From the NCBI GenBank assembly GCA_001414345.1, contig LLCB01000176.1, forward strand, positions 1-64,000: a stretch of 64,000 nt of DNA, read 5' to 3'. Numbering within the stretch: position 1 is the first letter of the stretch; every line of letters begins with the position of its first letter. The position numbers and the translations under genes were made by a program. A model generated the notes under the pieces. That model ran no database searches and had not been told where the DNA came from. It saw only the letters and a list, made by a program, of their open reading frames with translations. This document shows positions 23,259-35,844 of this stretch, one piece after another. The DNA is from Hymenoscyphus infarciens. Taxonomy: Eukaryota > Ascomycota > Leotiomycetes > Helotiales > Helotiaceae.

Positions 23259-26200
23259 ATGATTTATATCTTAAATATCCCTTGATTAATAAATAATACC
23301 TAGAATACCTCTTGTTTTTATATCTCTTATTTTTAGAGAGTAAAACTATTAAAATAGAGGTATTCTAGTTAGTAAAGATATTTTCCTTATTTATTATTTT
23401 CTCTATACTAATATACTAAAAATTTAATAAATATAGTAAATTAACCTACTACTATACTATCTATCTACTTCTTAATATATAAACTTTTATAAGTACTCTC
23501 TAGTAGTATAATACTCTAATTCTTATACTTTTACTTATCTCTTAAATCGACGGCTTTTTAGCTCTTCTAAGTACTTAGATTAATCTTAATTCTAATTCCT
23601 TCTTATATAGTAGGATTAATTCTTAGCTTAGTACTATCTATACTAATTTCGCTCTAAACGTCTATATTCTCCTACTTTTACTTCTACTTCTACTTCTGCT
23701 TCTGCTTCTACTTCTACTCTACTACCTTTACTCTATATAATTAATCTAATATTAATAGCGTAAGACGATGTCTATTAATATCTACTATATACTCTTAATC
23801 TATATAGTAATAATACTTATCGATTATACTTTAACTATTACCTAATTATTACTTTTTCTTCTTATCTTAAGTACTTAAAACTTTAGAATATACTCTTAGC
23901 TTAATAAATCGCTTATTAATTCCTCTTCTACTAGTAATATTATATTAATATTATATACTCTTTATAGCTTACTTAGTTTTGCTATTATTACTTATACTTA
24001 TAATTAAGAGTTTGTTAAGCTTAAATAGCTTCTCTAATAGTAGCTTAGATAATAGGAAAAAGTTCTCTAAGCTATTAGAAAAGCTATTAAATTCCTCTTT
24101 ATATTCCTCTCTACTATCTCTATCTCTATTCTTATCTTTATTTTTAAGAGATTCTAAAACTTGGTTTTAATAATAGAAGGTAATTTGTACTTTATTAGTA
24201 GTAGTAAGATTGAATTAGTAAAGAGGATTATTATTAATATCTTTAAGAAAGACTTCTTAGTTTTTAAACTTATTATTACTTAATTAGTTACTATCTTCTC
24301 TAAAAACTACCTCTTTTACCTTTTATATACGCTTATAAGCTAATAGTATACCTGTATATGTTCTTGAATTATAGCTAACTTCTTAGTAATTATAATACTT
24401 ATAATTTAATAGTTAATACTTTTAAAGAATATATGTCTTTTTTAGTTATTCTATATAGCGCTTAATTAGTAGTAGTAAAATACTAAGAGTAGAACGAAGC
24501 TTATTAATTATAAGGAAAAGCTTAAAAGTAGAATAGTATATTATATAATAATTTAAGAGTAAATAGCTATAGTAGAAGAATTATATAACGTTAATAGTAA
24601 GATATTAGTAATAGGTAATTACGTATAAGTAAGGTGATTAATAATCCTAGAAAGAGAGGTATAAGTAAGTATACTCTTTAAGGTTAACTTAGTAATAATG
24701 TTTTTTAAAAGTATTAACTTAGTAGACGTCTCTACTAATAAGAATAACTTTATACTTTTTAGTATACTCTAGCCTTTTAAGATAGAGCTTTTATAGCTTA
24801 TTTTAGACCTTAGTATTATTAAATTTAGTAGGCGAATTATAATATAAATAAAACTTCTTTATTACTTAATCCTATATACTATTAAGTAGTTATATTAGTA
24901 GACGATTCTAAATCTCGCTTTATACTAAGTTAATACTCTTAATAATATTTAATATATTATAGCTATATTATAAAAGTCTCTTAATAGAGATAACCTTATA
25001 TATAGAATAAATATCGATTAGAATAGTAGCGATGTATTTAGAGAGAGTTTTATTACTATACTTCTTCTTAAACTTTACTATTTATAATAGAGTTTCCTAG
25101 TAAGTATCTCTATCTTTTATATAGTAAAGTCTCTATTAAAGTTATCTTAATTTCTTATTATAGTAAAAGGCGATATTATTTATAATATACTAATAATATA
25201 TAAGAGTATAAGCTTTTAGAAAGGCTATTAGAAGTTACTTTTATAGGCTCTTTTAGTAGTTATTAATTAGTATCTATTTATTACTATCCTTATATATTAC
25301 TTAAAGAGTTTAAAAGGTATATACTATATTTATAAAATACTACTTCTACGACTTCTCGTCCTCTTTTAGTAATAACGTCTAGTAAATTAGTAATATCTTA
25401 TTATTAGTATTAATTATAATAGTAATTACTAGTACTATCTTAAACTTTAATTAAGTATATATAGTATTAACTCTAGTAAAGTAGTAGATATATTTAGTAG
25501 TATTATAAAGAGGTTCTAGAGTAATAAATACGCTCTTAAATTCTATAGTTTCCTAGTTAATTTAAAGACGTATATAGTAAGTAGGATCTAAATCTTAGAG
25601 CGCCTTTATATAATTTAGTATAAGTATAAATAAATTCTTTTCCTTCTTAAGACTCTTCTTATATTGTTTTTAGATAGTATAATATACTTAATAATTTAGT
25701 ATAGTATTACCTTAGCTAAGTAACTTCTTATTATTTACTAAATTCTTTATTTTAAGATTAGGATCTTAATTAATAGATTTAGTATAGGTATTAAGAATAT
25801 ATTATATACTATTCTTACTATAGTAATTAAGATATATATTAGTTAGATAAGAGTAAGAGGTATATACTTAAAAGATTATATACTAAGTCTTCTTAGAAAG
25901 GATAATATATAGATAGAATTCATATATCTCTTTTATCTTATACTTAAGAATAAACTAACCTTTATCTAACTTTATAATCTTATAAGATTCGTCTTAATTA
26001 ATTAGATAAACAATTATAGCCTCTTTTACCTCTTTAAAAGTAGGCTACTTTTAACTAATTTATATAATATTCTTTAAAGTATTAGTATCTACTAGTATAG
26101 AATCATCTATTAATTTATTTATAATAGCTTTATCTTATTATTCTTATTAATTAAGCTCTTTTAATATTATATAATAAGGCTTTATACACTACTTATACTC

Positions 26201-26482
26201 TATCTTATTCTTATACTTAAAGGCTAGTATATTAGTAGTAGTAGTAATAGTAGAAGAAGATAGAGAGAGAATAGATTTTAGTACTTAAATATTATAAGGT
26301 ATCCTAGTATATAGTTTTAATTTACTTAAAAACAGATATAGATATATAGTAAAAGTAGTAAATATTTACTAACTAGAATACCTCTATTTTAATAGTTTTA
26401 CTCTCTAAAAATAAGAGATATAAAAACAAGAGGTATTCTAGGTATTATTTATTAATTAAGGGATATTTAAGGTATAAATCAT
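23259..26482. mobile_element. TIR element with about 118-bp inverted repeats and probable TA target duplication
   Basis: Left TIR 23259-23376 starts ATGATTTATATCTTAAATATC. The reverse complement of 26365-26482 starts ATGATTTATACCTTAAATATC and stays alignable for about 118 bp with only a few transitions. TA flanks both sides (23257-23258 and 26483-26484), which fits Tc1/mariner-type insertion. The 3.0-kb interior is RIP-degraded. One minus-strand frame around 25900-26200 looks formerly coding but was not identified. The element is nested in the LTR element 22805-30825. Confidence 0.75.
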
Positions 26483-26988
26483 TATTTAGAGAGTAAAATA
26501 GATAATTACCGTTTAAGAATAAAGGTTTCGACATCTTTAAGAGTAATAAAAGTGTCTAACTCTTAGAACAATACTTCGAAGTTGCTTAGAAGCTCTAGAA
26601 GCGCGTCTGATAGTAGTTCTAGGATATCGGCATTCTAACGAATCCGAAGTCGATATTAGAGAGAGAGTGAATAACGAAGTCGATATCGAGAGAGAGTCTA
26701 TTATTTAATATCTTACCTACTCTACTCTACTTCTTACCTACTCTATTGCTTAAAAGTTCTCTCTTTTTTATAAGATTATAGTATTAGATTATTTATTAGA
26801 TTATTCGATAGTACTATCCTAGAAATTCCTCTATCTACTAGTGCTATTCTAAAAGTTTAAGAAGTTTTAATAAAGTATAGCTTTATAACTATAGGTTGAA
26901 ACTTTATAGAACTACCTAGTAGTAATATAATATAGAGTTTAAGCAGTATATAATAGACTAAGGTTAGTAGAACTATCGAAGTTATTAC

Positions 26989-27299
26989 TATAATAGCACG
27001 AAATATATACTACTATAAAAGAGGTATATAGGAGTGCGTTTAGCAGAATAATATACGTAGATACTAGGCTCTAATATAGAAGAAAAGGAAAAACTATCTC
27101 TCTTCTACTCTAGAAGTAGGCTACTATATATAAGAGGTTTAGACTAAAAGGTCTAAAACCAACTAACGTTATACGTTAGCTAATATAAAAGCTTAAACTT
27201 ATATAACCTTCTTAAAATAGATAATATAAGATAATAACTACTAAAACCCTATATATAGTAGGTACTTCTAGCTATCTAGGATAATAGTATACTATTATA
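26989..27299. repeat. LTR, left copy of the 26989-29825 element
   Basis: 311 bp, preceded by ATTAC. Confidence 0.9.
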
Positions 27300-29514
27300 T
27301 CTCTCTCTCTTAAAAAAGACTTATCTTAAGTCTTTTATCTCTTATTATTTAAAGTTAAATTAAAGTAGTATAAGTATTATAATATTTATTATATTTTATT
27401 ATTTTTATTATAAGTAAGAAGTTAAGATATTAGTACTAAATTATATTTATTAATACTTATAAAGAGACTTTATTTTTAATTCTTTAATATTAAAAGTAAG
27501 TATTTATATTAGCTAAAAGAGTATAGTTTAATCTATTTAGTAGGTTAGAGAAAGTTTAAAGTTTAAAGTAAAAGTTTAAAGTAGAGATAGAAGTAAATTT
27601 AGAATTAAGTTAAAAGTAAATATTAAGAAGTAATATTATAAATAATAGTAATATCTTAGCTAAGAGTTTATTTTAAGAGTATACTAATTTATATTTAATT
27701 TAAAGAATTTAAAAAAAGAGTATAAGTTTAAAAAAAGTTTAGAATAGTTAAAAGCGAATTTAGAGTAGAGTTAGAGGTTATTTAGTTAAGAGGTAGTAAT
27801 AACTTAGTTAAGAGCTTACTTTAAGAATATACTAATTTATATTTAATTTAAAGAATAAAAAAAGTAAAAAAGGACTTCTAGTCTAGCTAGAAGTAAAAGA
27901 AAGTAAGACTTTTATTAAAGTTAGTAGAGTTTTAGCTAGTTAAAAGAGTTTATTACTAAAGTTATTAGAGTTTTATTATTTAAAGTTTAAGATAATAAAA
28001 GAAGTAGTTTTAGCTAGTTAAAGATAAAGTTATTATTAAATATTAAAAATACTATTTAAAGTTTAAAATAATAAAAAAAGAAATATAGTTTTAAGTATAA
28101 TAGTATCTAAGTTTAAATATAGATATATAGTTATATAACTATATTACTTAGGCTTATAAGCTACCTTATTCCTTTTAGTAATTTAAGTTTAAATTAGAGT
28201 ATTTAAAGACTTAATTATTATCTTTTAATTTTAAAGAAGAGTTATTATTAGATCATAAGGAGTTTAGAGCTAAACTAAATAAGAATAGAGAGGTATTTTA
28301 AATTAAAGTACTTTAGTTTTACTCTTTATTTATAGCTAAAAGATTATTTACTATTTTAGTAAAGTTATAATTCTAGTATCTCTTAAAAGTAGTAGATAGG
28401 TTTTAAAGCTAAGATAAAATCTTATTTTATATATAAAAGGACCTTTCTAATTCTAGTATCTTCTAAGTATAGCTATACTTAAAAAGTAACCTTTTAAAAT
28501 TAGTAAAAGTTTCTTTAGTATATTCTTCTTCTAATTCTACTTCTATCTCTTTTATAACCTTTATACTAGTAGCTAGAACTTAGTTTATAACTATAGTCTT
28601 TTAAATATTTATTAGTAGAGGTATTTTTAAAGGAAAAGTTTAGAGTTAGATAATATTTAGTTAAGATTAATAGTAATAACTTAGCTAAGAGCTTACTTCT
28701 AAGTTTTATCTTAATAGAAAGTATATTTTAACTAATTTATATTTAATTTAAGAGTTAGGAAGTAGTAGAAAGGTATTAGAAGTAGTAGTATCTCTTAAAT
28801 AAAAGAGGTCTAAATTAAAGCTTTTAAAAGTAAAGAAGGGTTTAAATAAAGATTAGATTAGTAAGAGTTTAAAAGTAGGATTTAGTTATTAACTTTAAAG
28901 TTTACTTATAATTTTATTCTCTATCTTTTAACTAACTAATTATTTTATCTTTTATATTTATACTATTATCTTATTTATATATTATCTATATTTAAAAAGT
29001 CTTTTTAAAGAGCTAAGCTTTTATTATTTTAGTATATAGTTATAAATTAAAGAAGGTTTAGAGAGTTATTTTTTAAAAAGAGAAGTAGTTTTAGAAGGTT
29101 ATTTAACACTTTATAGTAGAACTAGGTTTAATATTTTAAAGATATTAGTAAGAGAGAGAGAGGTAAGAGTAGATTTAAAAGCCTTTATAATAACTTTTAG
29201 TAATAGTTAACTTATTTACTAAACCTATATATAATAGTTCTCATATAAAGAGAGTTATTAGAAGCCTTTAAAGTACTTAGTATATTCCTACTTCTTTAAC
29301 GTATAAAACACGCTTTTTACTAGCTATTTAAAACTAATATTAAACTCTAATATTACTAGCTATCTAGGTAGTCTTTAATTATCTAGTTATTTAAGAATAT
29401 TATTATCTTAGTCTAAATCTAGGCTAAGTTATATTTAAAATAAAAGAAGCGACGATAAGCTTAAAAGAGATATTATAAATACTATTACTAGTAAAGTAGA
29501 GTTTTTCCTTTTTA

Positions 29515-29825
29515 TATAATAGTACGAAATATATACTACTATAAAAGAGGTATATAAGAGTATATTTAGTAGAATAATATATATAGATACTAGGCTCTAA
29601 TATAGAAGAAAAGGAAAAACTATCCCTTTTCTACTCTAGGAGTAAGCTGCTATATATAAGAGGTTTAGACTAAAAGGTCTGAAACCGACTAACGTTATAC
29701 GTCGGCTAATATAAAAGCCTGAACCTACGTAACCTTCTTAAAATAGATAATATAAGATAATAACTACTGAAACTCTATATATAACAGGTACTCCTAGCTA
29801 TTTAGAATAACGGTATACTGTTATA
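29515..29825. repeat. LTR, right copy of the 26989-29825 element
   Basis: 311 bp, followed by ATTAC. It contains the CTGAAACC/CCGACTAACG bases that are mutated in the left copy. Confidence 0.9.
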
Positions 29826-30655
29826 ATTACTAGTAATATCTAAGAAGACTAGATGTTATTATTAGAGTTGTTATTACTATTACCTTTATTATCTTTTAGT
29901 AGATTCTTCTATATGTTTATAATAGGATCTAAAGACTTTAGTACTAGCTTCTTCTAATACTATAGCTTTTAATTCTTCGTCCGACTACTTAGTTTAGTTA
30001 ACCTTAGTAGCGGTACTATATAATACTTAAGATATATTTTTTCTATCTATCTTAACCTATACTCCTCTAGTATAAAGTATCTGTTATAACTTAGTAGTAG
30101 TAGATTAGTAAACTTCAGCGAAGTTATCTTAGTTCTATCTCTTAAAGTCTACTTAAAACTCGTTCTAAAGAAGGAGGTCTTTATTCTCTTCTTTAGTATA
30201 CTTCTCCTCTTATTCAGTAGTATACTACGTCTCCTCTATTAGTATATTCACTATATTATAATATATATTATTATTCGAAGTAGTAGATATTAATATAAAT
30301 TGTCTTAGAGAGAGGTAGGAGATTAGAAGTAGTAATTAGCGCTTTCTATCTTAAGAAGCGTTTATAGTTTATTAAATCGAAAGTATTAGTATTAACGATT
30401 TTATATATAGTAGGCGTTTAAGAGGTTACTTAGAACAGTTGTAATATTCTTAGCTTTTAGTAGTAGTAATAGTAATCGGCGCTTCTTGTCTTAAGAAGCG
30501 TTTATAGTATATTATCGAAGTTATTAAATAGTTGAAGGAACTACGATCTAAGAAGAGGAGTCTACTAGTAATATCGAGTTTACTTTTATATAAGTATATC
30601 TATAGTAGAAATATACGAAGTAACTAAGTATCTAATCTATACGTCTACTAATTAG

Positions 30656-30825
30656 TGTTAGTATAACTTATAGTTATAAAAGCAATATAAAAAGAGTTAT
30701 ATATTCGTTCGTATATACTAAGTAAAGCTAGCTACGATGCCTACTTAAGTAGTTCTTGTGTAAGAAGCACGTGTACCTACGTGTACTAATCCGAATCGCT
30801 ATTTACTCTTAAATATATACCGACA
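30656..30825. repeat. LTR, right copy of the 22805-30825 element
   Basis: 170 bp, followed by target duplication GATAG. Bases 30755-30800 keep several GTG and CACG words lost from the left copy, so this LTR is less mutated. Confidence 0.9.
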
Positions 30826-30830
30826 GATAG

Positions 30831-31478
30831 TTTAAAACGATATAACCATAGATTAACCATTGGATAACTATCTATCGAGGGCACTGTTCTTCTTTCTTGT
30901 TACGATCTTGGCTTCTTATGCTGAAGAAAGCTAGATAGGAAGGCACGTTCTTGTTTTTAGACCTTCTTCCCCGCCTCGAGGGAACCTTGGGTCGCTCTTT
31001 CTTCCTGATTTCGACAAGTTGGTTTTTTTCCCTTATGTGGGCAACGCGTGGGAAAACGAAAAGTTAATATAGAAAGGTCTACTACTATTCCACAACACAG
31101 CCTAGACCTTTTACCAACAATGAAGTGAGAGCTTTAGTGAGGACTTGCCTCATTCCACTTTCTTTCCCCTTTTATTTTTCACGTTGTTGACAGTAGATAT
31201 GATGGTCCTATGTAGTGTAACCTACCCGAGTGCCAAGTCCGCGTAAATGCACTCCCTTCCCCCATACCTGGGAATGGAAATAGCCAGCGCGGGATATCCA
31301 ACGAAAACTTGCGCAATTCTTCTCAATACCCAGTCTTTGTCGCCGATTTCACATCACCACTGGCGACAGTAGGCTGAAGGTAAAAAGATTTCAATTGCTT
31401 TAACATGGACTGGTCCCACTTGATTCTAGATTTCTCTTGCAAAAGTATCAAAGTTTTCCAAATTCTGTACTCTTCACG
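30831..31478. promoter_or_regulatory. Upstream region of the first ferric reductase gene
   Basis: Normal-composition sequence begins immediately at the transposon target duplication, so the insertion lies about 650 bp before the start codon. No other gene is visible. No iron-responsive GATA motif was assigned. Confidence 0.5.
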
Positions 31479-33993
31479 ATGAGGAAGCTTCTCATCACAG
31501 CTACGGCCTTTCTTGGCCAAACCCAAGCAAAAGATTTCTACGGCCGAATCGCCAGTCATGGAACCGTCGGTCTGGGTCTCGAAATATATGCACCAGTTAC
31601 ATGTGCATACGCTTGTCGCGCAACTATGGGGTCTTGGATGTTGGATTGCACTTCCACTTCCACTTCTGCTCCCACTGATCACTCTGGGATGGATATGCCC
31701 ATGAACAAAAGAGATATGATGGACATGGCACCACCAACACCTGCCTGCTATGCAACCAACGATCCGTTTCTCACTTCGGTAGCTTGGTGTATATACACCC
31801 ATTGTCCGGTTGATACCTCGATTTATGCGCTTGAGAAGTATTGGGAGGAGAATATTCCGGGAAGGATGAAAAATCAACCAAAGCCGAAATATTCTTACCA
31901 GCACGCTCTTGGGATGATTACAGTGGAGTGTGTATTCTCCGTGTTTCCTCATAACCCTCGTCTGTCACATTCTTTCAAGGGGGGTTGAGACCTCTTCCAC
32001 TCCAGACTACTCGGTTTCCTCTTCAGAACACCCAGTTTCGTCTTAATCCTCCACAAACATACTTCTTGAAATTGCAATACTAACTCCGAGATTTTCCACA
32101 GCCCACAAACGGTTCATAACTCTAGTTTGATGCTAAATCAGACCGAGTTGGTGAGCGGACATATGTACCATATGAACATGGGAGCTCTGGAGGGGATTGA
32201 GATTAATATTGGGCTGGATAATCAGTATGCGTAAGTGAGAGTTTCCTGTTCCTCGTCTCTATACATCATCAAAAAGTGGTTCCGCTAGCTAATTACTTTA
32301 ACCATGACAGACTTGCTGTACTGCTCAGTTGCAGCCTAGCTCCGATATTCTTTTCGCTCATCCGTTTTCTGCCATTCCCACACGGTTGGGTTAGCAAATT
32401 CTACGCACACATGATTGACCCCCCTTTCATCGGCTCCAATCATGCTGTTCCTGTTCTTTTCGGGTTGGGGATCATGCCTACCAGAGGACAGGCACTGTTC
32501 ATATTTTACCTGTGGGGGCTAAATATCATATTATGCGCGGTGGGGTATCAGGTTACATGGCCCAATCTTTGGTTCACATCTGTTTCAAATGAGATGGTGG
32601 AATGGATTGCCAATCGCACTGGCATGTTGAGTTTTGCCAACCTCAGTTTGGCAATTTTGTACTCGAGGTATGTTTTATTCATAGTTCTAGCTTGAACTGC
32701 GCTGACTTCTCTTACGATGATAGTCGCAACAGCCTACTTTTATATCTAACAAGTTGGTCGCGAAACACCTTCGTTCTTATCCATCGCTGGATAGCAGTTA
32801 TCTGCATCCTTCAAGCATGCCTCCACTCAGCCCTTTACCTCCAATTCTACAACTACAGTTCCGAGGCATTAAAAGAGGAAAGCGCATACCCGTACTGGTA
32901 CTGGGGAATTATCGCCACCCTCTCCCTCGTCTTCATCCTCCCTGGCTCCCTCCTCCCAATTCGGCGAAAAGCCTACGAGGTCTTCCTAGCCTGGCATTTC
33001 ATATGGGTTCTCCTCGCTCTTATCGGTTGTTTCCTCCATATGTACCTACGATATCATTGGCAATGGGGCTACGAATTATGGGTTGCTATCGCCTTTGCTA
33101 TTTGGGCTGCGGATTGGCTCCTCGCAAGACCTTTTAGGATTGCAAAAAATGGCTTTGGCAATAAAGCCTATATCTCTGTAATCGACGAGGATTATATCAA
33201 GGTTGATGTTCCGGGGGTGGAGGCCCAAGGGCAAGCACATTTGTATTTCCCCGCCTTATCTTGGAGGATCTGGGAGAATCATCCGTTTTCTGTGGTTCCT
33301 GTGTCCGGTGTTCCGCTCACTTCCACCTCTAGAAATGGTTCTCTCCCTTCGGAGGACTTGGAGTCTGGTGATGGGAAGGAATCAGCAAAAGCGGTTGCAC
33401 GTCATGTCCATCCAACTCACCACGCGCAAAGACCGGGCATTACTTTTTTCGTTCGGAAGAGAGGGGGATTGACTGCACAACTCGCGAGTCGTGCTGGGAC
33501 AGAAGGAAAGGGTATACCTGTACTTGTTGAATCTTCTTACGGGAATTCAACCATGAGTCTCTTACCTTCACCCAGCCTTCGTCCTTCCCATCAGTACCCG
33601 AACCTCATTATTCTCGCTGGGGGTGTGGGAATCACGGCCGTTCTACCTCTTATTGATCGTCCACTCTTTGCGGCCCATGGACAGGTAAAGCTTTACTGGG
33701 GTGTGAGGAGTCAACCGCTGGTCACGGCTGTGGAAAAGTTGCTTGGGGAAGTTGTATCAACGGTTGATGGGAGGACAACCTGGGGTAATGCGGAGCTTTT
33801 TACCAAGGTTGGGGAGAGGTTTAATTTTAGGGATGTTTTGGAAAGTGAACTAAGAAATGGAGGGGTTTTGGGTGGGACGACCGTCGTTGTTTGTGGTCCT
33901 CCTGGTATGTCGGATGAAGTGAGAGGTGCTGTGGGAAAGTTAGCGAGGAAGGGGGTTAGTGTTAGGTTCTCAGAGGAGAGATTTAGTTGGTAG
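31479..33993 (+). CDS. FRE-family ferric/cupric reductase (flavocytochrome), secretory N-terminus
   Basis: The model has exons 31479-31927, 32102-32230, 32311-32667 and 32724-33993, giving 734 aa. It reduces extracellular Fe(III) or Cu(II) with NADPH through FAD and two hemes at the plasma membrane. Residues 1-17 look like a signal peptide. The next 150 residues are a Cys-rich extracellular part (six Cys) with a Met/His patch (HSGMDMPM). Heme ligands are His332/His346 and His403/His417, each pair 14 apart, in the ferric reductase membrane domain. Downstream are HPFSVVPV (FAD), LAGGVGITAVLPLI (nucleotide loop) and VVCGPPGMSDEVR near the end. Introns 2 and 3 have GTAAGT and GTATGT donors and end in CAG and TAG. 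Intron 1 (174 nt, donor GTGTGT, branch TACTAAC) is the least certain join. An hAT MITE lies 200 bp downstream. Confidence 0.85.
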
Positions 33994-34191
33994 TTTTTTG
34001 GGTTATCTTTTTTTAGGGGAGTTGGTGTGTTGATACCGTGGCGCGAAGATTTTGTTCTCAGTCACGCTAGTTTTACCACCAGCAGTTGCTTGGTCTAGTC
34101 GCAATCCAATTATCTCCATCATTCCATTCAGTAGTCAGATTTGCCCGCTAGTCCTCGAACTTACGAAGATCCTTTTTTTTCCCACTTGGAC

Positions 34192-34960
34192 CAGTGTGGT
34201 CGATAGTATTATCGTGATAAAATACTGTAGTATTTTAGATTAATATATTATTATGATATCCTAGTAGTACGTATCCAAATACGTTATAATACGATCGTAA
34301 TATTGTGATATCATACGGTATATCTTTTAATGACTCGTAAGCGCTAAAACCTACTTTTTCTCAAAATGAGGCTATTCACACTTTTTCTATATACTCTTTT
34401 ATTACTTACTTATTAGACTAAAATAATTTTTATTTATCGATTTGGTTAATATTTGCCTGTAATTAAAGGGTAAAACTTAGTAGAATTTAATGTACTAGTT
34501 TATTATATTCTAGCTAGTAATCTAACGTTGTTGTCGAATTAGTACTTGGTGTTGAGAGATTTCTAGACATGTTTTCATCTCGCACGGGCCACCTTTTTAA
34601 CCTTATAATATTTAGGTTAATTTAAGAGCTATTTATATGATTCTTTTTTTGAAATACTCTATTTAAATAGATCTATAATTCTAGCTATTTAGCTGTATAT
34701 TTTTTGTATTATACGTTGTGTTATATAAAGCTAAAATAAAAGGCTGAAAAGAAGTGGGGTAAAATCCGGGGTAAAAAGCTTAAATATTGTGGCTTGGCAA
34801 TACCACGATATTATCATGATATCGATTAAAATACTAACAATATAAAGGATAATATTGTTGGATATCGTGGCATTTAAATGGTATAAATAGTACGTATTAA
34901 AGTGGGTTTCTAACAATATATCGTGGTGGTATAATATTCTAAATACTATCCACCACACTG
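34192..34960. mobile_element. hAT-type MITE, 769 bp, with 8-bp target duplication
   Basis: The terminal inverted repeats are CAGTGTGGTCGATAGTATT at 34192 and, in reverse complement from 34960, CAGTGTGGTGGATAGTATT, one mismatch in 19. The flanking 8-mer ACTTGGAC is present on both sides (34184-34191 and 34961-34968). An 8-bp duplication plus CAGTG-type tips indicate the hAT superfamily. There is no transposase frame, so it is non-autonomous. The interior is AT-rich with dyads such as TATCGTGATA. It sits inside a gene island and kept more CA/TG than the flanking RIP blocks. Confidence 0.88.
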
Positions 34961-34968
34961 ACTTGGAC

Positions 34969-35649
34969 TCAGTAGATCACATCGGTCAATTTTGCTATGG
35001 ACTTATCAGCCATGTACAACATGACCAGACTATGCGCCAATGTTTGGCCCCTACGTACCAAGGAAAGCCAAGTCTGCAATTCTGCATGTAAGCTTCTCTA
35101 ATTGCCTCCATCACATTATGTGGCTTATGGGTTCATCAATTTGCTCATAATCGCTCAAAGGAACCGTGTCTAGCATGCCCGCATCGATCTTACCCTCCTA
35201 TGAGCGGGCTGTAAGAAGTTTTGTCGCAAAGCAATTTTGTTGGTAATTGAGCGGGTTTCGTGGGGTTGACCACGCGGGAAACGCCACGAGCTCAGGGGGC
35301 TTAAGCGAGTGAGGATGGCGGGTTTAATGGACTTCAAATCCTTGAACGGAATTTCCCAGTTGGAAAAATATGCACTTGAGCTAGATTGTTTTGGTTCACG
35401 TTTGGATTGAATGAGTGGTGTCAACTGATTGCATTTGCATTCTGGCTGCTCCTCTCCCCGCCCCATTCATTTCCATCCTCCCCTTCACACATACCCCAAA
35501 CAGACTGAAAAGTCCTGAAATCCAAAAGAGTGAGTTCCCCCAAAGCCTGACAGTGAGATCCTGTACCGTTGAGCTCCCACGGAGTTCAATCCTATTTTCA
35601 TTAATGACCTTTTCGAGACTTACTTGCATTGATCAAACTTACACTTCTT
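34969..35649. other. Intergenic region, no gene
   Basis: Normal composition, with several short frames on both strands that lack any recognisable feature. It probably holds the 3' untranslated region of the minus-strand gene ending at 35650. A GTAAGT donor in that minus-strand transcript lies downstream of the stop. Confidence 0.45.
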
Positions 35650-35844
35650 CTAGTTCACCTTCTTCTTCTCAATGTGAACGATGCGTCCCTTGCTGTTGGA
35701 GGCGTGGGTGCCGTAAGCGCGTTTGTTGGTGAGTTCTTCCTCGGAGAGATCTTTGGGCATGGTGGTAGTTTGGTTGGTGGTGCTCTCTTCGGCTGGCCAG
35801 ACAGACTTCCATGGTTGCGATGTGGATTCTTGGGTGGAGGGCAT
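35650..35844 (-). CDS. Small hydrophilic protein, 64 aa, unknown function
   Basis: Frame from ATG 35844 (context AAAACAATGCC, A at -3) to stop 35650. A TATAAAA box lies on the same strand about 130 bp upstream (near 35970), and a pyrimidine/CA-rich leader follows it. The protein is polar with no signal peptide or membrane segment. The N-half is Ser/Thr/Gln-rich, and the C-half has KDLSEEELTNKRAYG and ends in Lys-rich EKKKVN. I do not recognise the family. The frame is also open upstream but contains no ATG there. It is divergent from the oxygenase gene at 36477, so the two could share control elements. Confidence 0.5.
   Translation of the reverse strand: MPSTQESTSQPWKSVWPAEESTTNQTTTMPKDLSEEELTNKRAYGTHASNSKGRIVHIEKKKVN

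Larger units (their letters stand above)
26989..29825. mobile_element. Non-autonomous LTR retrotransposon, flanked by ATTAC duplication
   Basis: Two 311-bp LTRs, 26989-27299 and 29515-29825, begin TATAATAG and end GTATACTATTATA or GTATACTGTTATA (ancestral TG...CA tips after RIP). Target duplication ATTAC is at 26984-26988 and 29826-29830. The 2.2-kb interior is too short for gag-pol. It holds three copies of a repeat near 27643-27708, 27792-27854 and 28669-28752 containing ACTAATTTATATTTAATTTA. The right LTR retains more original bases than the left. Confidence 0.88.
22805..30825. mobile_element. LTR retrotransposon with two nested insertions, flanked by GATAG duplication
   Basis: The element has two 170-bp LTRs, 22805-22974 and 30656-30825. 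Both begin TRTTAGTATAACTTATAG and end in AATATATAC plus CTAATA or CCGACA. The 5-bp target duplication GATAG is present at 22800-22804 and 30826-30830. Inside lie a TIR element (23259-26482) and a second LTR element (26989-29825). Only about 1.6 kb of its own interior remains once those are removed, so it is non-autonomous or truncated. The tip sequence TGTTAG...CCGACA resembles that of the Copia element at 41050. The coding strand is not determined. Confidence 0.85.
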
